The notes: a model not told the origin generated them from the letters alone. DNA of 64,000 bases from JBDSLU01 sp963844435 (GCA_963844435.1 CAWJOG010000010.1:310001-374000), one strand, 5' to 3'. Shown: positions 1 through 9,979, counted from the stretch's first letter. Numbers and translations are program-made.

Positions 1-359
1 CACGAACGAGCGATCGGACGGCAGCGAGATGCGTGCCGCTGCGAGGCGCGGGCGCGCCGAGCGTCGTGTCCGTTCTCCTGGATCTCGGAAGGCAGGCACC
101 AGCCAGAGCGCGGCGGCGTCGGCGAGCGCGCGATCGATCGCGCGTCAGAGTCCAGCAGGCCTTCCGGCCCGCGCGTCGGATAGTCGACGTCGCGCATCGC
201 TTCGAGCGGGACGCGGACGAGCACCCGGAGTCGCTGGCCCTCCGGCTTGACGAACGCGTGAACGACGACATCGGCGGGCAGATCGTGAGCGGCCGGGCGG
301 CCGGCCCACACCAGCAGCGCGACAAGGACTCCGACAATCGTCAGCACGCGCGAACGCAT
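1..359 (-). CDS. HupE/UreJ-like secreted/membrane protein, N-terminal part (partial, frameshifted)
   Basis: The gene enters from the left edge and starts at the ATG at 359. It opens with a hydrophobic signal segment (LTIVGVLVALLVWAG) ending in an AHDLPADV-type mature start. The sequence then matches, from memory, the extracytoplasmic N-terminal domain of Acidobacteria HupE/UreJ proteins (AFVKPEGQRLRVLVRVPLEA, MRDVDYP). Around 150-215 the frame breaks more than once, while the neighbouring frames continue with similar-looking residues (LADAAALWLVPAF, ISLPSDRSF). That pattern suggests base-calling indels rather than a dead gene. The membrane part with the metal-binding histidines lies outside the window, so the assignment rests on the N-terminal domain only. 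It is divergent from the gene at 415. Confidence 0.5.
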   Translation of the reverse strand, partial: MRSRVLTIVGVLVALLVWAGRPAAHDLPADVVVHAFVKPEGQRLRVLVRVPLEAMRDVDYPTRGPEGLLDSDARSIARSPTPPRSGWCLPSEIQENGHDARRARASQRHASRCRPIARS

Positions 360-414
360 GGGACCTGGCCGTCAGGGCTGGCGACCGGTTATATCATCCC
401 GCGGGAGGTCGCAC

Positions 415-1774
415 ATGGCTGCCAGGCGTCGTGCCGTTCTCGGGGCTCTCTTCCTCGTGCTCGTCGCCGCGCTGCTCGTCGCGCGCGGCGCGTTCGAACG
501 CATCGCCTCGGCACAGCGCGCCACCGGCGTGCAGGCGCCCACCTTCGAGGTCGATCCGCTGTGGCCCAGGCCGCTGCCCAATCACTGGGTGCTCGGCCAG
601 ACGATCGGCGTGGCCGTCGATGCGCAGGACCACGTCTGGATCGTGCATCGCGGTGACGCGAGCCTGAACATCATGACGGAAGGCATCAACACGCAGGGGC
701 CGACCTGGACGGTCAGCGAGCGATCAGCCGTGGTTGACGTTGCCGGGCGCCTCCCGGGGCGGCATCGGCACCGGCGCGCTGGTCTTCCAGATCACCGGCG
801 CGGCGCCGCAGCAGCCGGCCACCGGCCACCTCACCGTCAACATCACGGGCTCGACGACGCTGAAGGAGCCGCCGTCGGCGTGCTGCAAGGGCGCGCCGCC
901 CGTGCTCGAGTTCGATCGCGACGGCAATCTCGTCGGCCAGTGGGGCGGTCCGGGCGCCGGGTACGAATGGCCTGGACACCAACCACGGCATCACGGTCGA
1001 CTACAAGGGCAACGTCTGGATTGGCGGCAACGATCCGAAGGACGCGCAGATCCTCAAGTTCACGAAGCAGGGCAAGTTCCTGCTGCAGGTGGGCCATCCG
1101 GGCAAGAACGCCGGCAGCCACGACATGGAGAACTTCTGGCGCGCCGCGAAGGTCATCGTCGATCCGAAGATGAACGAGGCGTACGTCGCCGACGGCTACG
1201 GCAACAAGCGCGTGGTCGTCATCGACGCCGACACCGGCAAGTTCAAGCGCTACTGGGGCGCCTACGGCAACAAGCCTGACGACACCAACCTGGGTCCGTA
1301 CGATCCGGAGGCGCCGCCGGCGCGGCAGTTCCGCAGCCCGGTGCACTGCGCGGAGGTCTCGAACGACGGCCTCGTCTACGTGTGCGATCGCGCCAACAAC
1401 CGGATCCAGGTGTTCCAGCGCGACGGCACGTTCGTGAAGGAAGTCGTCATCGCGAAGAACACGCGCGGCGACGGCGCCGTCTGGGACATCGCGTTCTCGC
1501 GGGATCCGAGCAGACGTTCCTGTTCGTGGCCGACGGGCGCAACGAGCGTGTCCACATCGTGCAGCGCGAGTCACTGCAGCTGCTCACGAGCTTCGGCGAC
1601 GGCGGCCACCAGCCCGGGCAGTTCTTCGGCGTCCACAGCATCGCGACCGACTCGCGCGGCAACATCTACACGACCGAGACGTACGAGGGGAAGCGGCTGC
1701 AGAAGTTCGTCTACAAGGGCCTCGGCCCCGTGACGACGCCGGACCAGGGCACGCTGTGGCCGAGGTCGCGGTAG
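415..1774 (+). pseudogene. NHL-repeat protein, peptidyl-hydroxyglycine alpha-amidating-lyase-like (frameshifted)
   Basis: The ATG at 415 follows a GGAGG at 404-408, and residues 5-20 form an N-terminal hydrophobic signal/anchor. The body is an NHL-type beta-propeller, with recurring blades such as HGITVDYKGNVWIGG, NEAYVADGYGNKRVVVID and DGLVYVCDRANNRIQVF. From family knowledge this resembles the bacterial amidating-lyase-like secreted propellers; no catalytic activity can be claimed. Coding continues through three frames with shifts near 720, near 970 (extra base in the TGGCCTGGAC stretch) and near 1503 (missing G before CAGACG). The stop is at 1774. Because similarity resumes immediately after each break, I infer assembly indels in one full-length gene of about 450 codons. 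Confidence 0.7.
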
Positions 1775-1860
1775 AGGCCGTTCAGTGCCGTCTCGCGTTT
1801 GCATAACGCCCGCTCTCGGTCCCTGATAAGCCCTTTCCCCTGCGACAGATAATCAACGCT

Positions 1861-3274
1861 ATGGAGAACCCTCATCGTCTTCGTTGGCGCTGCTCTGCTC
1901 CGGCGGGCTCCGCGCCCAGACGCCGCCGGCGCCGCTCGACTGGAACGCCCAGCGCCCGAGATCCTCGACCGCTATCGGGCGCTCGTCCGCATCGACAGCA
2001 CACCGGGACGCGAAACGCTGGTCGTCAACTACCTGAAGCAGGTGCTCGAGGCCGAGGGGATCCCCACGCAGACGTTGGCGCTCGACCCGGCGCGCGCCAA
2101 CCTGGTGGCCAGGCTGAAGGGCAACGGGGCGAAGCGGCCGCTGCTGATCCTCGCGCACACCGACGTCGTCCCCGTGCAGCGCGAGAAGTGGCCGGTGGAT
2201 CCCTTCGCGGCGGAGATGAAGGACGGCTACATCTGGGGCCGCGGCACCAAGGACGACAAGCCGGTGCTGGCCGCGAATCTGATGACCATGCTGCTGCTCA
2301 AGCGCCGCGGCGTGCCGCTCGATCGCGACGTCATCTTCCTGGCCGAATCCGCCGAGGAGGCCGATACGACCGGCGTCGGGATCAACTTCATGGTGGATCG
2401 GCACTTCGACGCCATCGACGCCGAATTCGCCATCACGGAGGGCGGCGGCGCCACGATCGACGGATCCCGGGTGACGCGCGTCAGCATCGGCACGGCCGAG
2501 AAGCGCCCGACGCGCGCGCGCCTCGTCGCCACTGGCACGGCCGGCCACGGGTCGGTGCCGCGCCTCGACAACCCGCTGCTGCACCTCGCCGCGGCACTCG
2601 ACAAGCTGGGACGCTGGCAGACGCCGATGCGGCTCAACGACACCACGCGCATGTACTTCGATCGTCTCGCGTCGCTCTCGTCCCCCGAGCGCGCCGCGAT
2701 CTACCGCACGCTGCTCGATCCGAAGGCGACGCCCGCCGCCCTCGACCGCGCCCAGAAGTTCCTGCAGGAGCAAGAGCCGGCGTCGTACGCGATGCTGCGC
2801 ACGTCGATCGTCCCGACGATCCTCAAGGCCGGTGTCGGCGCCAACGTGATCCCGTCGGAAGCCGAGGCGACGCTCGACATCCGGGCATTGCCCGGCGAGG
2901 ACATCGAGCGCTTCTACGCGCAGATGACCGAGATCATCGGCGACCCGGCAGTGAAGGTGGTGCCGATCCCGCCGTCGCGGCCGCCGTCGCCGGCGTCGCG
3001 CATCGATACGGAGATGTACCGCGTGCTGGAGCAGGTGGCGCAGCGGATGTATCCCGGAGCTGCGGTGATGCCTGGCATGTCCACCGGGGCCAGCGATCAG
3101 GCGCAGCTGCGCGCGAAGGGCATTCAGTCGTACGGCATCGGTCCCGCCTCCACCGAGGCCGATGCCCTCAACTATCCCGCGCACGGCGACGTCGAGCGGC
3201 TGGCCGAATCGTCGCTCTACCCGTTCGTGCAGTACGTCTGGACCGTGGTGAACGAGATCGCGGCACGCAGGTAG
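1861..3274 (+). CDS. M20/M25/M40 family zinc metallopeptidase (N-terminus frameshifted)
   Basis: The clean reading frame from 2042 to the stop at 3274 encodes an M20 peptidase/deacylase. Visible motifs are HTDVVPV (first metal ligand), WGRGTKDDK (bridging aspartate), AESAEEAD (catalytic glutamates), TEGGG, and a C-terminal YPAHGD supplying the last histidine ligand. The dimerisation domain lies between about residues 160 and 280. Upstream of 2042 the protein continues in frame (EILDRYRALVRIDSTPGRE). It is joined by shifts near 1900-1955 to a short secretion signal beginning at about 1861, so the enzyme is probably exported to the periplasm. Total length is near the 470 residues usual for this subfamily. 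The substrate cannot be told; peptides or N-acyl amino acids are typical. Confidence 0.85.
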
Positions 3275-3353
3275 CCACTCGATGCGCCTACTGCGGCCGC
3301 TTGCGCGGCGCCTCGGCTTCACTATCCCTGCGGCTGGATCCCGCTGCCAAACA

Positions 3354-4520
3354 GTGATTACGGACAAACGGATCGCTTCGCTCGACGTCCTTCGCGGCCT
3401 CGCGCTGCTCGGGATGTTCGTCGTCCATTTCCACGATCACTCGACCGAGCCAGGCGGGCTGGACGACATCATCCGCACGATGATCTGGCGCCTGGTCGAG
3501 AGCAAGGCGCACGGCACGTTCGCGTTGCTCTTTGGCGCGGGCTTTGCGATTCAGATCAGGCGGGCTGAGGCGCGAGGCAGCTCTTTCACGGGGTTCTATC
3601 TGCGGCGACTCGCCGTGCTCGCGCTCTTCGGACTGGCGGCGCACGCGTTCTTCGGCTTCAACGTGCTCCTCGGATACGCCGTGTGGGGCGTGCCGCTGCT
3701 CGCGATCCGAAAGTGGTCCAGTCGCGCGCTGCTCGTCACCGCGCTGGTCTCGGCACTTTCCGTGCCGCTCTTCCACCTTGCGGCGACACAGTATCTAAGC
3801 GCCCGCGGCGGCCCGGGCGCTGTCAACGAGGCGAATCACGCGCGTCAGGCGTTCGCCGCCAATGTGAATCGCGCCGTCAAGGCGGCCGAGGCGCAGTCGA
3901 GCTACACAGTGCTACTTGATGCGCGACGCTCTCATATGGCGTGGTTTCACGCGCAACCCTTCTTCTTCATGCCAAGCGGGACGCTGGCGCTGTTCATCGT
4001 CGGCCTCCTGCTCGTCAGGCACGGCGTGTTCGACGAGCCGCTGGCCCACGCGCGGGTCCTGGCCGCCATGGTCGTGTTCGGCGTGATGTCGTGGCTCGCC
4101 GGGAACTGGCTGCTGTCGCGCTTGGGCCTCGACCCGCTCGTGTTCCTCTTCCGCGATCAGTGGCTGACGTTTGCATACGTCGCCGCCGCACTGTTCCTGC
4201 TGGCGCGCATGCCAGGCCTGACAGGCCGCCTCCGGTTCGTCGGGAATGCCGGCCGCATGGCGCTCACGAATTATCTGCTGCAGATCGCTGCGATCGACCT
4301 GCTGTTTTCGGGCTACGCGCTGGGCCTTGGCCAGATCAGGCCGGTTGTTGGACCCGCGACCGCATTGACGTGCTTTGCCGCCGAGGCTCTGCTCAGCGCG
4401 GCCTGGCTCGCGCGCTTCCGGTTCGGTCCGGCCGAGTGGCTCTGGCGGTCGCTCACTTACGGTCGTATGCAACCGATGCGGGCTGACGCTTCCAGGCCCT
4501 TCCGCACCGAGCTTCCGTAA
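3354..4520 (+). CDS. DUF418 domain-containing polytopic membrane protein
   Basis: The product has about ten hydrophobic segments and the family opening ITDKRIASLDVLRGLALLG. The DUF418 domain (FGAEALLS/ARFRFGPAEWLWRSLTYG in the last third) closes the protein. I prefer the GTG at 3354 over the upstream ATG at 3282, because family members begin with the RI-SLDVLRG motif and the extra 24 residues look non-homologous. The family is a putative inner-membrane transporter or acyltransferase-like protein of unproven function. The gene stands alone, 79 nt after the M20 peptidase, and appears intact. Confidence 0.8.
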   Translation: MITDKRIASLDVLRGLALLGMFVVHFHDHSTEPGGLDDIIRTMIWRLVESKAHGTFALLFGAGFAIQIRRAEARGSSFTGFYLRRLAVLALFGLAAHAFFGFNVLLGYAVWGVPLLAIRKWSSRALLVTALVSALSVPLFHLAATQYLSARGGPGAVNEANHARQAFAANVNRAVKAAEAQSSYTVLLDARRSHMAWFHAQPFFFMPSGTLALFIVGLLLVRHGVFDEPLAHARVLAAMVVFGVMSWLAGNWLLSRLGLDPLVFLFRDQWLTFAYVAAALFLLARMPGLTGRLRFVGNAGRMALTNYLLQIAAIDLLFSGYALGLGQIRPVVGPATALTCFAAEALLSAAWLARFRFGPAEWLWRSLTYGRMQPMRADASRPFRTELP

Positions 4521-4555
4521 AAGCTGGTCCAAGCTGCTCACCGGCCTTGGCATAG

Positions 4556-4683
4556 AGCCTTCGGCTGCTCGCGGTGGTCAGGATGGCCCGTTCAACGTAC
4601 TGCCGTCGACCGCCGCCATCAGGCTGGCGCCGCTGGGTCCCACCTCGGCAATCCCCGCCCGGTCGGTCGCCACATCGGCGTTG
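4556..4683 (+). repeat. 128-bp dispersed repeat, copy A
   Basis: This stretch recurs at 26428-26555 in the same orientation. About 124 of the first 125 positions match by eye, with differences near TTCAACGTAC/TTGAACGTCC and CCCGGTCGG/CCCAGTCGG. It lies just after the DUF418 stop and is not inside a recognisable gene in either place. Read on the minus strand, both copies give an open peptide (AGIAEVGPSGASLMAAVDG) ending in a stop, so it could be the preserved 3' end of a once-shared gene. Confidence 0.8.
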
Positions 4684-4687
4684 ATCG

Positions 4688-5098
4688 TTACTGACTCACT
4701 CTGAACTGCTGGGACGTTTCTACAACAGCGGTCGGCGCCCTGGCTGGCGGCGAGGCGGAGAGCGCTGAAATCAGCAGCGACATGCCCACCGCCGATGTGA
4801 CGCCAACGAGCGCGAAGCCGTACGCCCACGCCGCTCGTGTCCGTGGCCAGGTGCGCGGCTTGCGCCAGTCCCGCGCGAACGAGTCTTCGAGCAGCTTCAG
4901 GAAGTCGTCGGTGATCGGTCTGGGCGCCGCCGCGCTCCACAGGTCACAGTGTTTGGCAGCGGTCCGCCGAGGCAATCGGTACGGTTGAGTTTGCTCGATG
5001 AAGCGGCGTCGCCAATTCGCGCTCGTACGAGGCTGTCCGGGCAGGCTCCTGATCCGTAACACCGCTGGTGAACTGGACGTGAGTCTCAGAGATCGCAC
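4688..5098 (-). CDS. hypothetical protein with one membrane segment (uncertain)
   Basis: I do not recognise this product. The C-terminal 75 residues look protein-like: an acidic/basic helix (DDFLKLLEDSFARDWRKP) followed by one transmembrane stretch (GFALVGVTSAVGMSLLIS). The first half is low-complexity and rich in arginine and proline, so the true start may be near 4930 or the gene may be a 3' fragment. It ends next to repeat copy A. It could be a membrane tail of an anti-sigma-like protein, but there is no motif evidence. Confidence 0.3.
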   Translation of the reverse strand: MRSLRLTSSSPAVLRIRSLPGQPRTSANWRRRFIEQTQPYRLPRRTAAKHCDLWSAAAPRPITDDFLKLLEDSFARDWRKPRTWPRTRAAWAYGFALVGVTSAVGMSLLISALSASPPARAPTAVVETSQQFRVSQ

Positions 5099-5136
5099 TG
5101 CCGTCGCAGGCCCGGCTCGGACGGAGTTTGCGGTGC

Positions 5137-6215
5137 TCAGCGACCGGGAGCAATTCGGAAAATGCGCTCGGCGTTGCGGTAGGCGATCTGCTCCCTGTCA
5201 GCCTTCGATATCGGTGCGGACTCGATGAATGCGACCGCCGGTGCCGTCGGCTGATACGGATAGTCGATCGCCCACATGATGTTCTCTACACCGATCCGAT
5301 CGATGCAGTACCCGAAGCGCGAGCGGATCTTCGACACCGCTGGTCGTGATCGCGAAATTCCTCTGAAAGTATTCACTCGGTTTGAGCTGGTTCGTGCGGC
5401 CTGCCGCTCGGGCGCCCGGCGCGCCCATGAAATCGAGCCTCCACATCCAGAAGGGGATCGCCTCACCCATGTGGCCGAGCACGATCCGGATCCTCGGGAA
5501 CCGGTCGAGCACACCACTGAGCATCAGCCGCACGGCGTGGGTTCCTGCTCTCAACACCGTAGCCCCACGCAGCACCGTCCAGCGCGTAGTCGCGAAACGG
5601 CGCCGCCATGCCATCGGAGGGCGCGCGGGGGTGGATATAGAGCGGTGCGTCGAGCGCCTCGGCGGCCTCCAGAATTGGCCAGTAGCGCGGCTGGTCGAGG
5701 TACTCGCTATTGGTATGCGAGTTGACGATAAAGCCGCTCAGCTTCAGCGTTTTTATCGCACGTTCCATTTCCCTGACTGCCTTCCGAGGATCTTGCGGCG
5801 CGAAGCTCGCGAGAGCAGCGTACCGTCGAGGGTGGCGATCCACGATCGCGGCCAGGCGGTCGTTCGACAACGCCGCGAGCGCAGTGCCGGCGTGGGCGTC
5901 GAGCATCTGCACGCCAGGAGCGGTAAGCGTGAGGACATGCATCGATACGCCATGCCGATCCATGTCGGCGACGCGCTGATCCTCGGTATCGAGCAGTTCT
6001 GGAAGGAAACGTGGTTGGCTTCCCGCCGGCACATCGTGAAAGGTCCTCAACAGCCGCAGATCGAGACTGCTTCCACGGGCCCGCGCGACGCCCTGCATCG
6101 CCGCCGCGATCTCCGGAATTGTCCATGCTTCTTCGGTTGCGATCTTGCGCAGGCCCGTTGCCTGGGAAAGGGCGCGGGTTCGAGGAGCTCGCAGGCTGGA
6201 CCTTGACAGAGACAT
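5137..6215 (-). pseudogene. amidohydrolase-2 family protein, gamma-resorcylate/2,3-dihydroxybenzoate decarboxylase-like (frameshifted)
   Basis: The product begins LRKIATEEAWTIPEI, the hallmark opening of the ACMSD-related amidohydrolases that decarboxylate hydroxybenzoates. Further matches are IVNSHTNSEYLDQPRYWPIL, LYIHPRAPSDGM, RIRIVLGHMGEAIPFW and ENIMWAIDYPYQP, supplying the usual metal ligands. The frame shifts near 5540 and 5335, after which similarity continues to the stop at 5137. I place the start at the ATG at 6215; an upstream ATG at 6272 would overlap the operator region and the divergent MarR gene. Its pairing with MarR and a Tct carboxylate transporter suggests aromatic-acid use. 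The substrate is inferred, and the breaks are probably sequence errors. Confidence 0.7.
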
Positions 6216-6261
6216 AATCATCAGTATACTGACGATCAGTTTATTGACTATAAGACATCTG
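6216..6261. promoter_or_regulatory. divergent promoter with MarR-type palindromic operator
   Basis: The 46-bp gap between the divergent amidohydrolase and MarR genes holds a perfect 12-bp palindrome TCAGTATACTGA (6221-6232). A related imperfect copy TCAGTTTATTGA follows 15 bp downstream (6236-6247). The region is strikingly AT-rich against its surroundings. Palindromes in this position are the standard autoregulatory sites of MarR repressors, so both genes are probably repressed by the adjacent regulator until an aromatic ligand binds. That role is inferred. Confidence 0.65.
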
Positions 6262-6753
6262 ATGAATAGCAAGAGCCGCGGGGCCCCCTACCCTAACGCA
6301 CCCATCGGTCTCGCACGCCGCCTGTACCAGATCGCCCTTGGCGTGCTCGCCGACGTCCACGCCGGTACCGATCTACGGCCGCTGGAATTCGGCGTGATGA
6401 CGTACGTCCACCATCACCCTGGCATCGATCAGAACACCCTTGCCGAGCGGATGGCTCTCGACCGCACGAGTGTCAGCTCGATGGTGTATCACCTCGAGCA
6501 ACTCGGATTGCTCGAACGGACGGTGAACGGGGTCGACCGTCGCGCCCGCGTGCTTCACCTCTCAGCGGCAGGTAGAGCGCTGCACGATCGCCAGCTTCCG
6601 AAAGCGTTGGCGGCGCAGGATCGCATCTTGGCCGTGCTCAAGCCAGCGGAGCGGCGAGCACTGATCGATATGCTCACCCGCGTGATCGAGGCGAACCAGA
6701 CTGTACGTCCGGCCTGGCGCTGGCAGGAGAAAGCCTGTCCGGAAGAAGCCTGA
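6262..6753 (+). CDS. MarR family winged-helix transcriptional regulator
   Basis: A 163-residue intact protein, typical for MarR. The winged helix spans about residues 35-105: LEFGVMTYVHHHPGIDQ, then recognition helix LAERMALDRTSVSSMVYHLEQLGL, then wing RTVNGVDRRARVLHLSAAG. The C-terminal helix LKPAERRALIDMLTRVIE serves dimerisation. The ATG at 6262 is chosen because it leaves the palindromic operator upstream; the longer frame from 6145 would run through it. It is divergent from the decarboxylase-like gene and 40 nt before the tctC-like gene, so it probably controls both sides in response to an aromatic acid. Confidence 0.85.
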   Translation: MNSKSRGAPYPNAPIGLARRLYQIALGVLADVHAGTDLRPLEFGVMTYVHHHPGIDQNTLAERMALDRTSVSSMVYHLEQLGLLERTVNGVDRRARVLHLSAAGRALHDRQLPKALAAQDRILAVLKPAERRALIDMLTRVIEANQTVRPAWRWQEKACPEEA

Positions 6754-6793
6754 GGCCGACAGCAGCGGTCGCAATTGAGTCGGAGGCTGCCCT

Positions 6794-7788
6794 GTGTGCC
6801 CAACACGATTCTCGCTCGCCACCGTTGCGATCGCGGCCGCTACAGCCTGCGCCTGCACGCGGTCTTCGGGCGTCGATGAGTGGCCGGCCCGGCCCGTCCG
6901 ACTGATCGTCCCCTACGCGGCTGGCAGCGCGATCGATCTCTCGGCTTGCTTGGTACGCGCCGATCCTGGCTGAGCGGTGGCGACGTTCCGTCGTCGTTGA
7001 CAATCGCCCGGGCGGCGACGGGACTGCCGGCGTCCAGGCATTCGTTGTCGGGAAAGATCTCGCACACCCTCCTGTTTGCGCCGATTGGGGTCGTGACGGT
7101 GCTTCCGCTCCTGCACGATCGGCTCCCCTACGATGCGGCGCTGGATCTCGTCCCGATTTCAGCGGCGGCTCGCGTCAGCATGGGAATCGCGGTGGCGAAC
7201 GACGTCTCCGTCCATTCGCTGTCCGAGCTCATCGAGTTGGTCCGGCGACGCCCTGGTCATTACCTGTGGAGTGCGGCCCCTGGCCTTCCAGAGATGGTGT
7301 TCAAGGCGTTCCTCGCACTCGAGAAGCTTCAGATGAAGCACGTCGCATACCGCGATACGTCGTTGGCCGTGCACGACTTCACTGCGGGACGCGTGCACGT
7401 GCTGGTGTCCGCACTCGCGACGATGAATGCGCCGCTCGAAAGCGGCGCCGGGCGATTGCTCGCCGTAACCAACAGCGCGCGCACACCAGCCGCACCTGAA
7501 ATTCCAACTGCGCGTGAAGCCGGCTACCCGATGCTGACGGTAGACGGCCTCTTCGGCTTCTATGGGTGGCGCGACATGCCATCTGATCTGCGTCAGAGAC
7601 TCGCCGCCGACGTTCAGCGCGCCGCCGACGATCGCACTCTCGCCTCGAGGCTTGCCAAGGTCGGGTTGATCGCCGCAGCCGGTACGGCTGACGACTTTGC
7701 CTCCGCCACGGCGGAGCAGCAAAGGCAAGTCGACGCAATCGCCGGGATCCTGGAGCTCCGGCACTCGGGGCGCGAAAGCAGGCGATGA
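6794..7788 (+). pseudogene. Bug/TctC-family periplasmic substrate-binding protein (frameshifted)
   Basis: The GTG at 6794 lies 7 nt after a GGAGG (6782-6786) and starts a lipoprotein-like signal (ATVAIAAATACAC). The canonical Bug N-terminus follows (WPARPVRLIVPYAAGSAIDL). After shifts near 6950 and 7050, the protein continues cleanly as LLFAPIGVVTVLPLLHDRLPYD, GHYLWSAAPGLPEM and IPTAREAGYPMLTVDG to the stop at 7788. It binds a carboxylate for the tripartite tricarboxylate transporter. It is co-directional with tctB-like and tctA-like genes and follows the MarR gene. Whether the breaks are errors or decay is unclear, since the whole transporter is damaged. Confidence 0.7.
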
Positions 7789-8027
7789 TGCTGTCCGCGC
7801 TCAGACTGTGTTTCGCCATCGCTGGCAGCGTTCTGGCGTTCGCGCTGCTGATTGAACGTGCCGGACTGCTTCCTGCGGTGGTGGCGGCGGTGATCATCGC
7901 ATCCCTTGGCGAAGCCCAGCGCCAGATGCAGAAGACATTGATCCTGTCGGTGTGCCTCGCGGCAGCCGTCTGGCTTGTCTTCGTCGTTTTTCTCGGTCAG
8001 CCGTTTTCCCCAATCAGAGGCTTCTGA
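7785..8027 (+). CDS. TctB-like small transporter subunit, half-length
   Basis: The start overlaps the end of the binding-protein gene, consistent with translational coupling. The 80 residues form two to three membrane segments and match the C-terminal half of TctB (LLIERAGLLPAVVAAVIIASLG, then a final hydrophobic helix and QPFSPIRGF). TctB normally has about 150 residues and four helices, so the first half is missing. No upstream frame supplies it. Either the subunit is naturally short or the gene lost its 5' half. Confidence 0.6.
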   Translation: MMLSALRLCFAIAGSVLAFALLIERAGLLPAVVAAVIIASLGEAQRQMQKTLILSVCLAAAVWLVFVVFLGQPFSPIRGF

Positions 8028-8028
8028 C

Positions 8029-9487
8029 ATGGACGCGGTCGACCATCTGGCGCTTGGGTTCGCGATGCACTCACACCCACCCACCTGCTCGCATGTCTCG
8101 CTGGCGCGCTGCTCGGCACGGTGATTGGGGTGCTGCCGGGGTCGGTCCATTGACGACGATCGCGTTGCTCCTGCCGTTCACGTTCTCGCTGCCGCCGACC
8201 GCCGCGGTGATCATGCTCGCGGGCATCTACTACGGTGCCCAGTATGGCGGGGCCGTGACCGCAATCCTGATCAACTTCCGGCGAGGCATCCTCGATGATG
8301 ACCTGCCTCGATGGTCACGCGATGGCCCGAAGCGGTCGGGCCAGTCTCGCCGCGGTCGCCGCGATCAGCTCTTCGTGAGGCGGCACGGTCGGCACCGCCC
8401 TCCTCGCAGGACCGGCATAACCGCTCGGCTCCGTCGCGGCCGGATTTACCGCGGCTGACTACGCCGCGTTGATGTTGTGCGGCTCGTTGCTGCTGTCGTT
8501 ATCGCACGGGGATCGGTACGGAAGGCGATCCTCATGAGCGCGGCGGGGTTGTTCCTCGGTGCGTGGGACCGACCTCGATACGGGAAGGCGTTTCACCTAG
8601 GCGTTCCAGAGCTGTTCGACGGCATCGGCTTCATGCCAGTCGCGATTGGCATGTCGGCCTGGCGGACATCATCCAAGGGCTCGCGTCGCCAGATCCGCGT
8701 CCGCACCTGCCACCTCGATCACACGGGTGCGGCCAGAGCGGGCGAATCACGCCGCGCAGCCTGTCGACGGCGCGAGGCACGCTGCTCGGTGCGTTTCTTG
8801 GCGTTCTGCCTGGCGGAGGGCCGCTCATCGCGTCGTTTGCGTCCTATGCCGTCGAACGAAGGGTCACTCGGCCGTGGCTCCGGGTTGGATACGGCGCCAT
8901 CGAGGGCGTCGCAGGCCGGAAGCCGCCAACAACGCTGCGGCGCAGACCTCCTTCATTCCCCTGCTCACCTTGGGGCTACCGTCCAACGCCATCATGGCAC
9001 TCCTGCTGGGTGCTTGATGTGATGGCATCCAACCGGCCTGCGATCCTCTCGCACGACCGGCGTTGTTCTGGGGATGGTGGCCAGCATGTGGTTGGGGACA
9101 CATGTTGCTCGCGCTGAACCTGCCGCTGGTCGGCTTGTGGGGCGAAATTGCGACGCGTGCCATATGCGTCCTCTACCCACGACCGTGGTGCTGTCATGCA
9201 TAGGCATCGATCTGAATCACAGCACGTTCGATCTGTGGTTGACAGCAGGCTTCGCTGTCGCCGGTATGCTGAAACTCCGGGGCTTTGAACCGGCGCGGCT
9301 GCTCCTCGCGTTTGTCCTGAGCCGGCCCGCTGGAAGACAACCTCCGCCGCGCGCTGGCGTTCTCTGACGGGGATCGAGAGTGCTCTGGAGGGAACCAATG
9401 AGTGCGGTCTTGATCGCCATTGCCGCAGGTGCGTTGCTGTGGACGGGATTGCCAGCGATTCACCGACGGCGAGCGCTCCTGGAGTAG
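8029..9487 (+). pseudogene. TctA-family permease, heavily frameshifted
   Basis: The ATG at 8029 follows the TctB stop. Pieces of TctA appear in order across all three frames: GALLGTVIGVLPG, TTIALLLPFTFSLPPTAAVI, GIYYGAQYGGAVTAILIN, GVPELFDGIGFMPVAIGM, FIPLLTLGLPSNAIMALLLG, ALNLPLVGLWGEIATRAIC and a final membrane helix ending RRRALLE at 9487. At least five shifts interrupt it, far more than nearby genes of equal length. I therefore favour real decay, perhaps on top of sequencing error. As written it cannot make a functional permease. Confidence 0.75.
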
Positions 9488-9650
9488 TCGCACCGCGTCA
9501 TGAACCACGCCGCGTACCCGGCTTCCATCGTCGAGTCGTTGCAATCGGGCCCCGTTGGTCTCGCCCCGCGGGCACAGTTGGGCACAGGAATGACCGCGAA
9601 ACTGATTTCGCGTAGATGCGGGGTCACCAGCGGACCGCGCGACGCGGGAG

Positions 9651-9948
9651 GTGGAGTCCTGTAAACCTCCGCCCTTCTCGACATCGCCAACACCACCGTT
9701 CTGGATCAGCGGTTTGCGGCAGGGCCGCGGCGAGAGACCGTCGATTGTGTGGTCCACCGTAGTCCAATTCGAAGGCGTCTACTTGTGCGGCCGCGCGCAA
9801 ACGATCGAATTTGCACCGGAAGATGGAGGCGCCGACCGGATTTGAACCGGGGATGGAGGTTTTGCAGATTTGGCAGTCGTGAATCGTGTCGTCTCGTGCT
9901 GGTCTCTGGTCTGTCAGGCTCCCCCGTTTTGCCGCGTATCAGGGCCCT
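9651..9948. repeat. att-like unit 1: hairpin, spacer, tRNA-Cys 3' half, truncated right arm
   Basis: The left end carries a degenerate GGAG/CTCC hairpin (9651-9672), followed by a spacer also found near 34200 and 57450 (ending in GGTTTGCGGC), and a GTCCACCGTAGTCCA arm at 9752-9767. At 9824-9867, on the minus strand, lies the 3' half of tRNA-Cys: anticodon loop CTGCAAA, half of the anticodon stem, T-arm (CCGGTTCAAATCCGG), acceptor strand and CCA. The right arm (9917-9948) is shared with 30179-30210 but stops before the tandem repeats seen there. Confidence 0.7.
9824..9867 (-). other. tRNA-Cys(GCA) 3'-half fragment
   Basis: Read on the minus strand, the fragment runs from the anticodon loop through the T-arm to an encoded CCA. 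No 5' half (acceptor, D-arm, first half of the anticodon stem) lies beside it, so it cannot fold into a tRNA. Fragments of this shape are typical of attachment sites left by tRNA-targeting integrases. Confidence 0.75.
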
Positions 9949-9979
9949 GACACTCTCATCGATGGCGCGCGCGTCGGTC

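Noticed and set aside
1859..3367. 502-codon open frame on the minus strand
   Set aside because: It mirrors the M20 peptidase gene, is rich in R/H/G, and has no domain; it is an antisense shadow of GC-rich codons.
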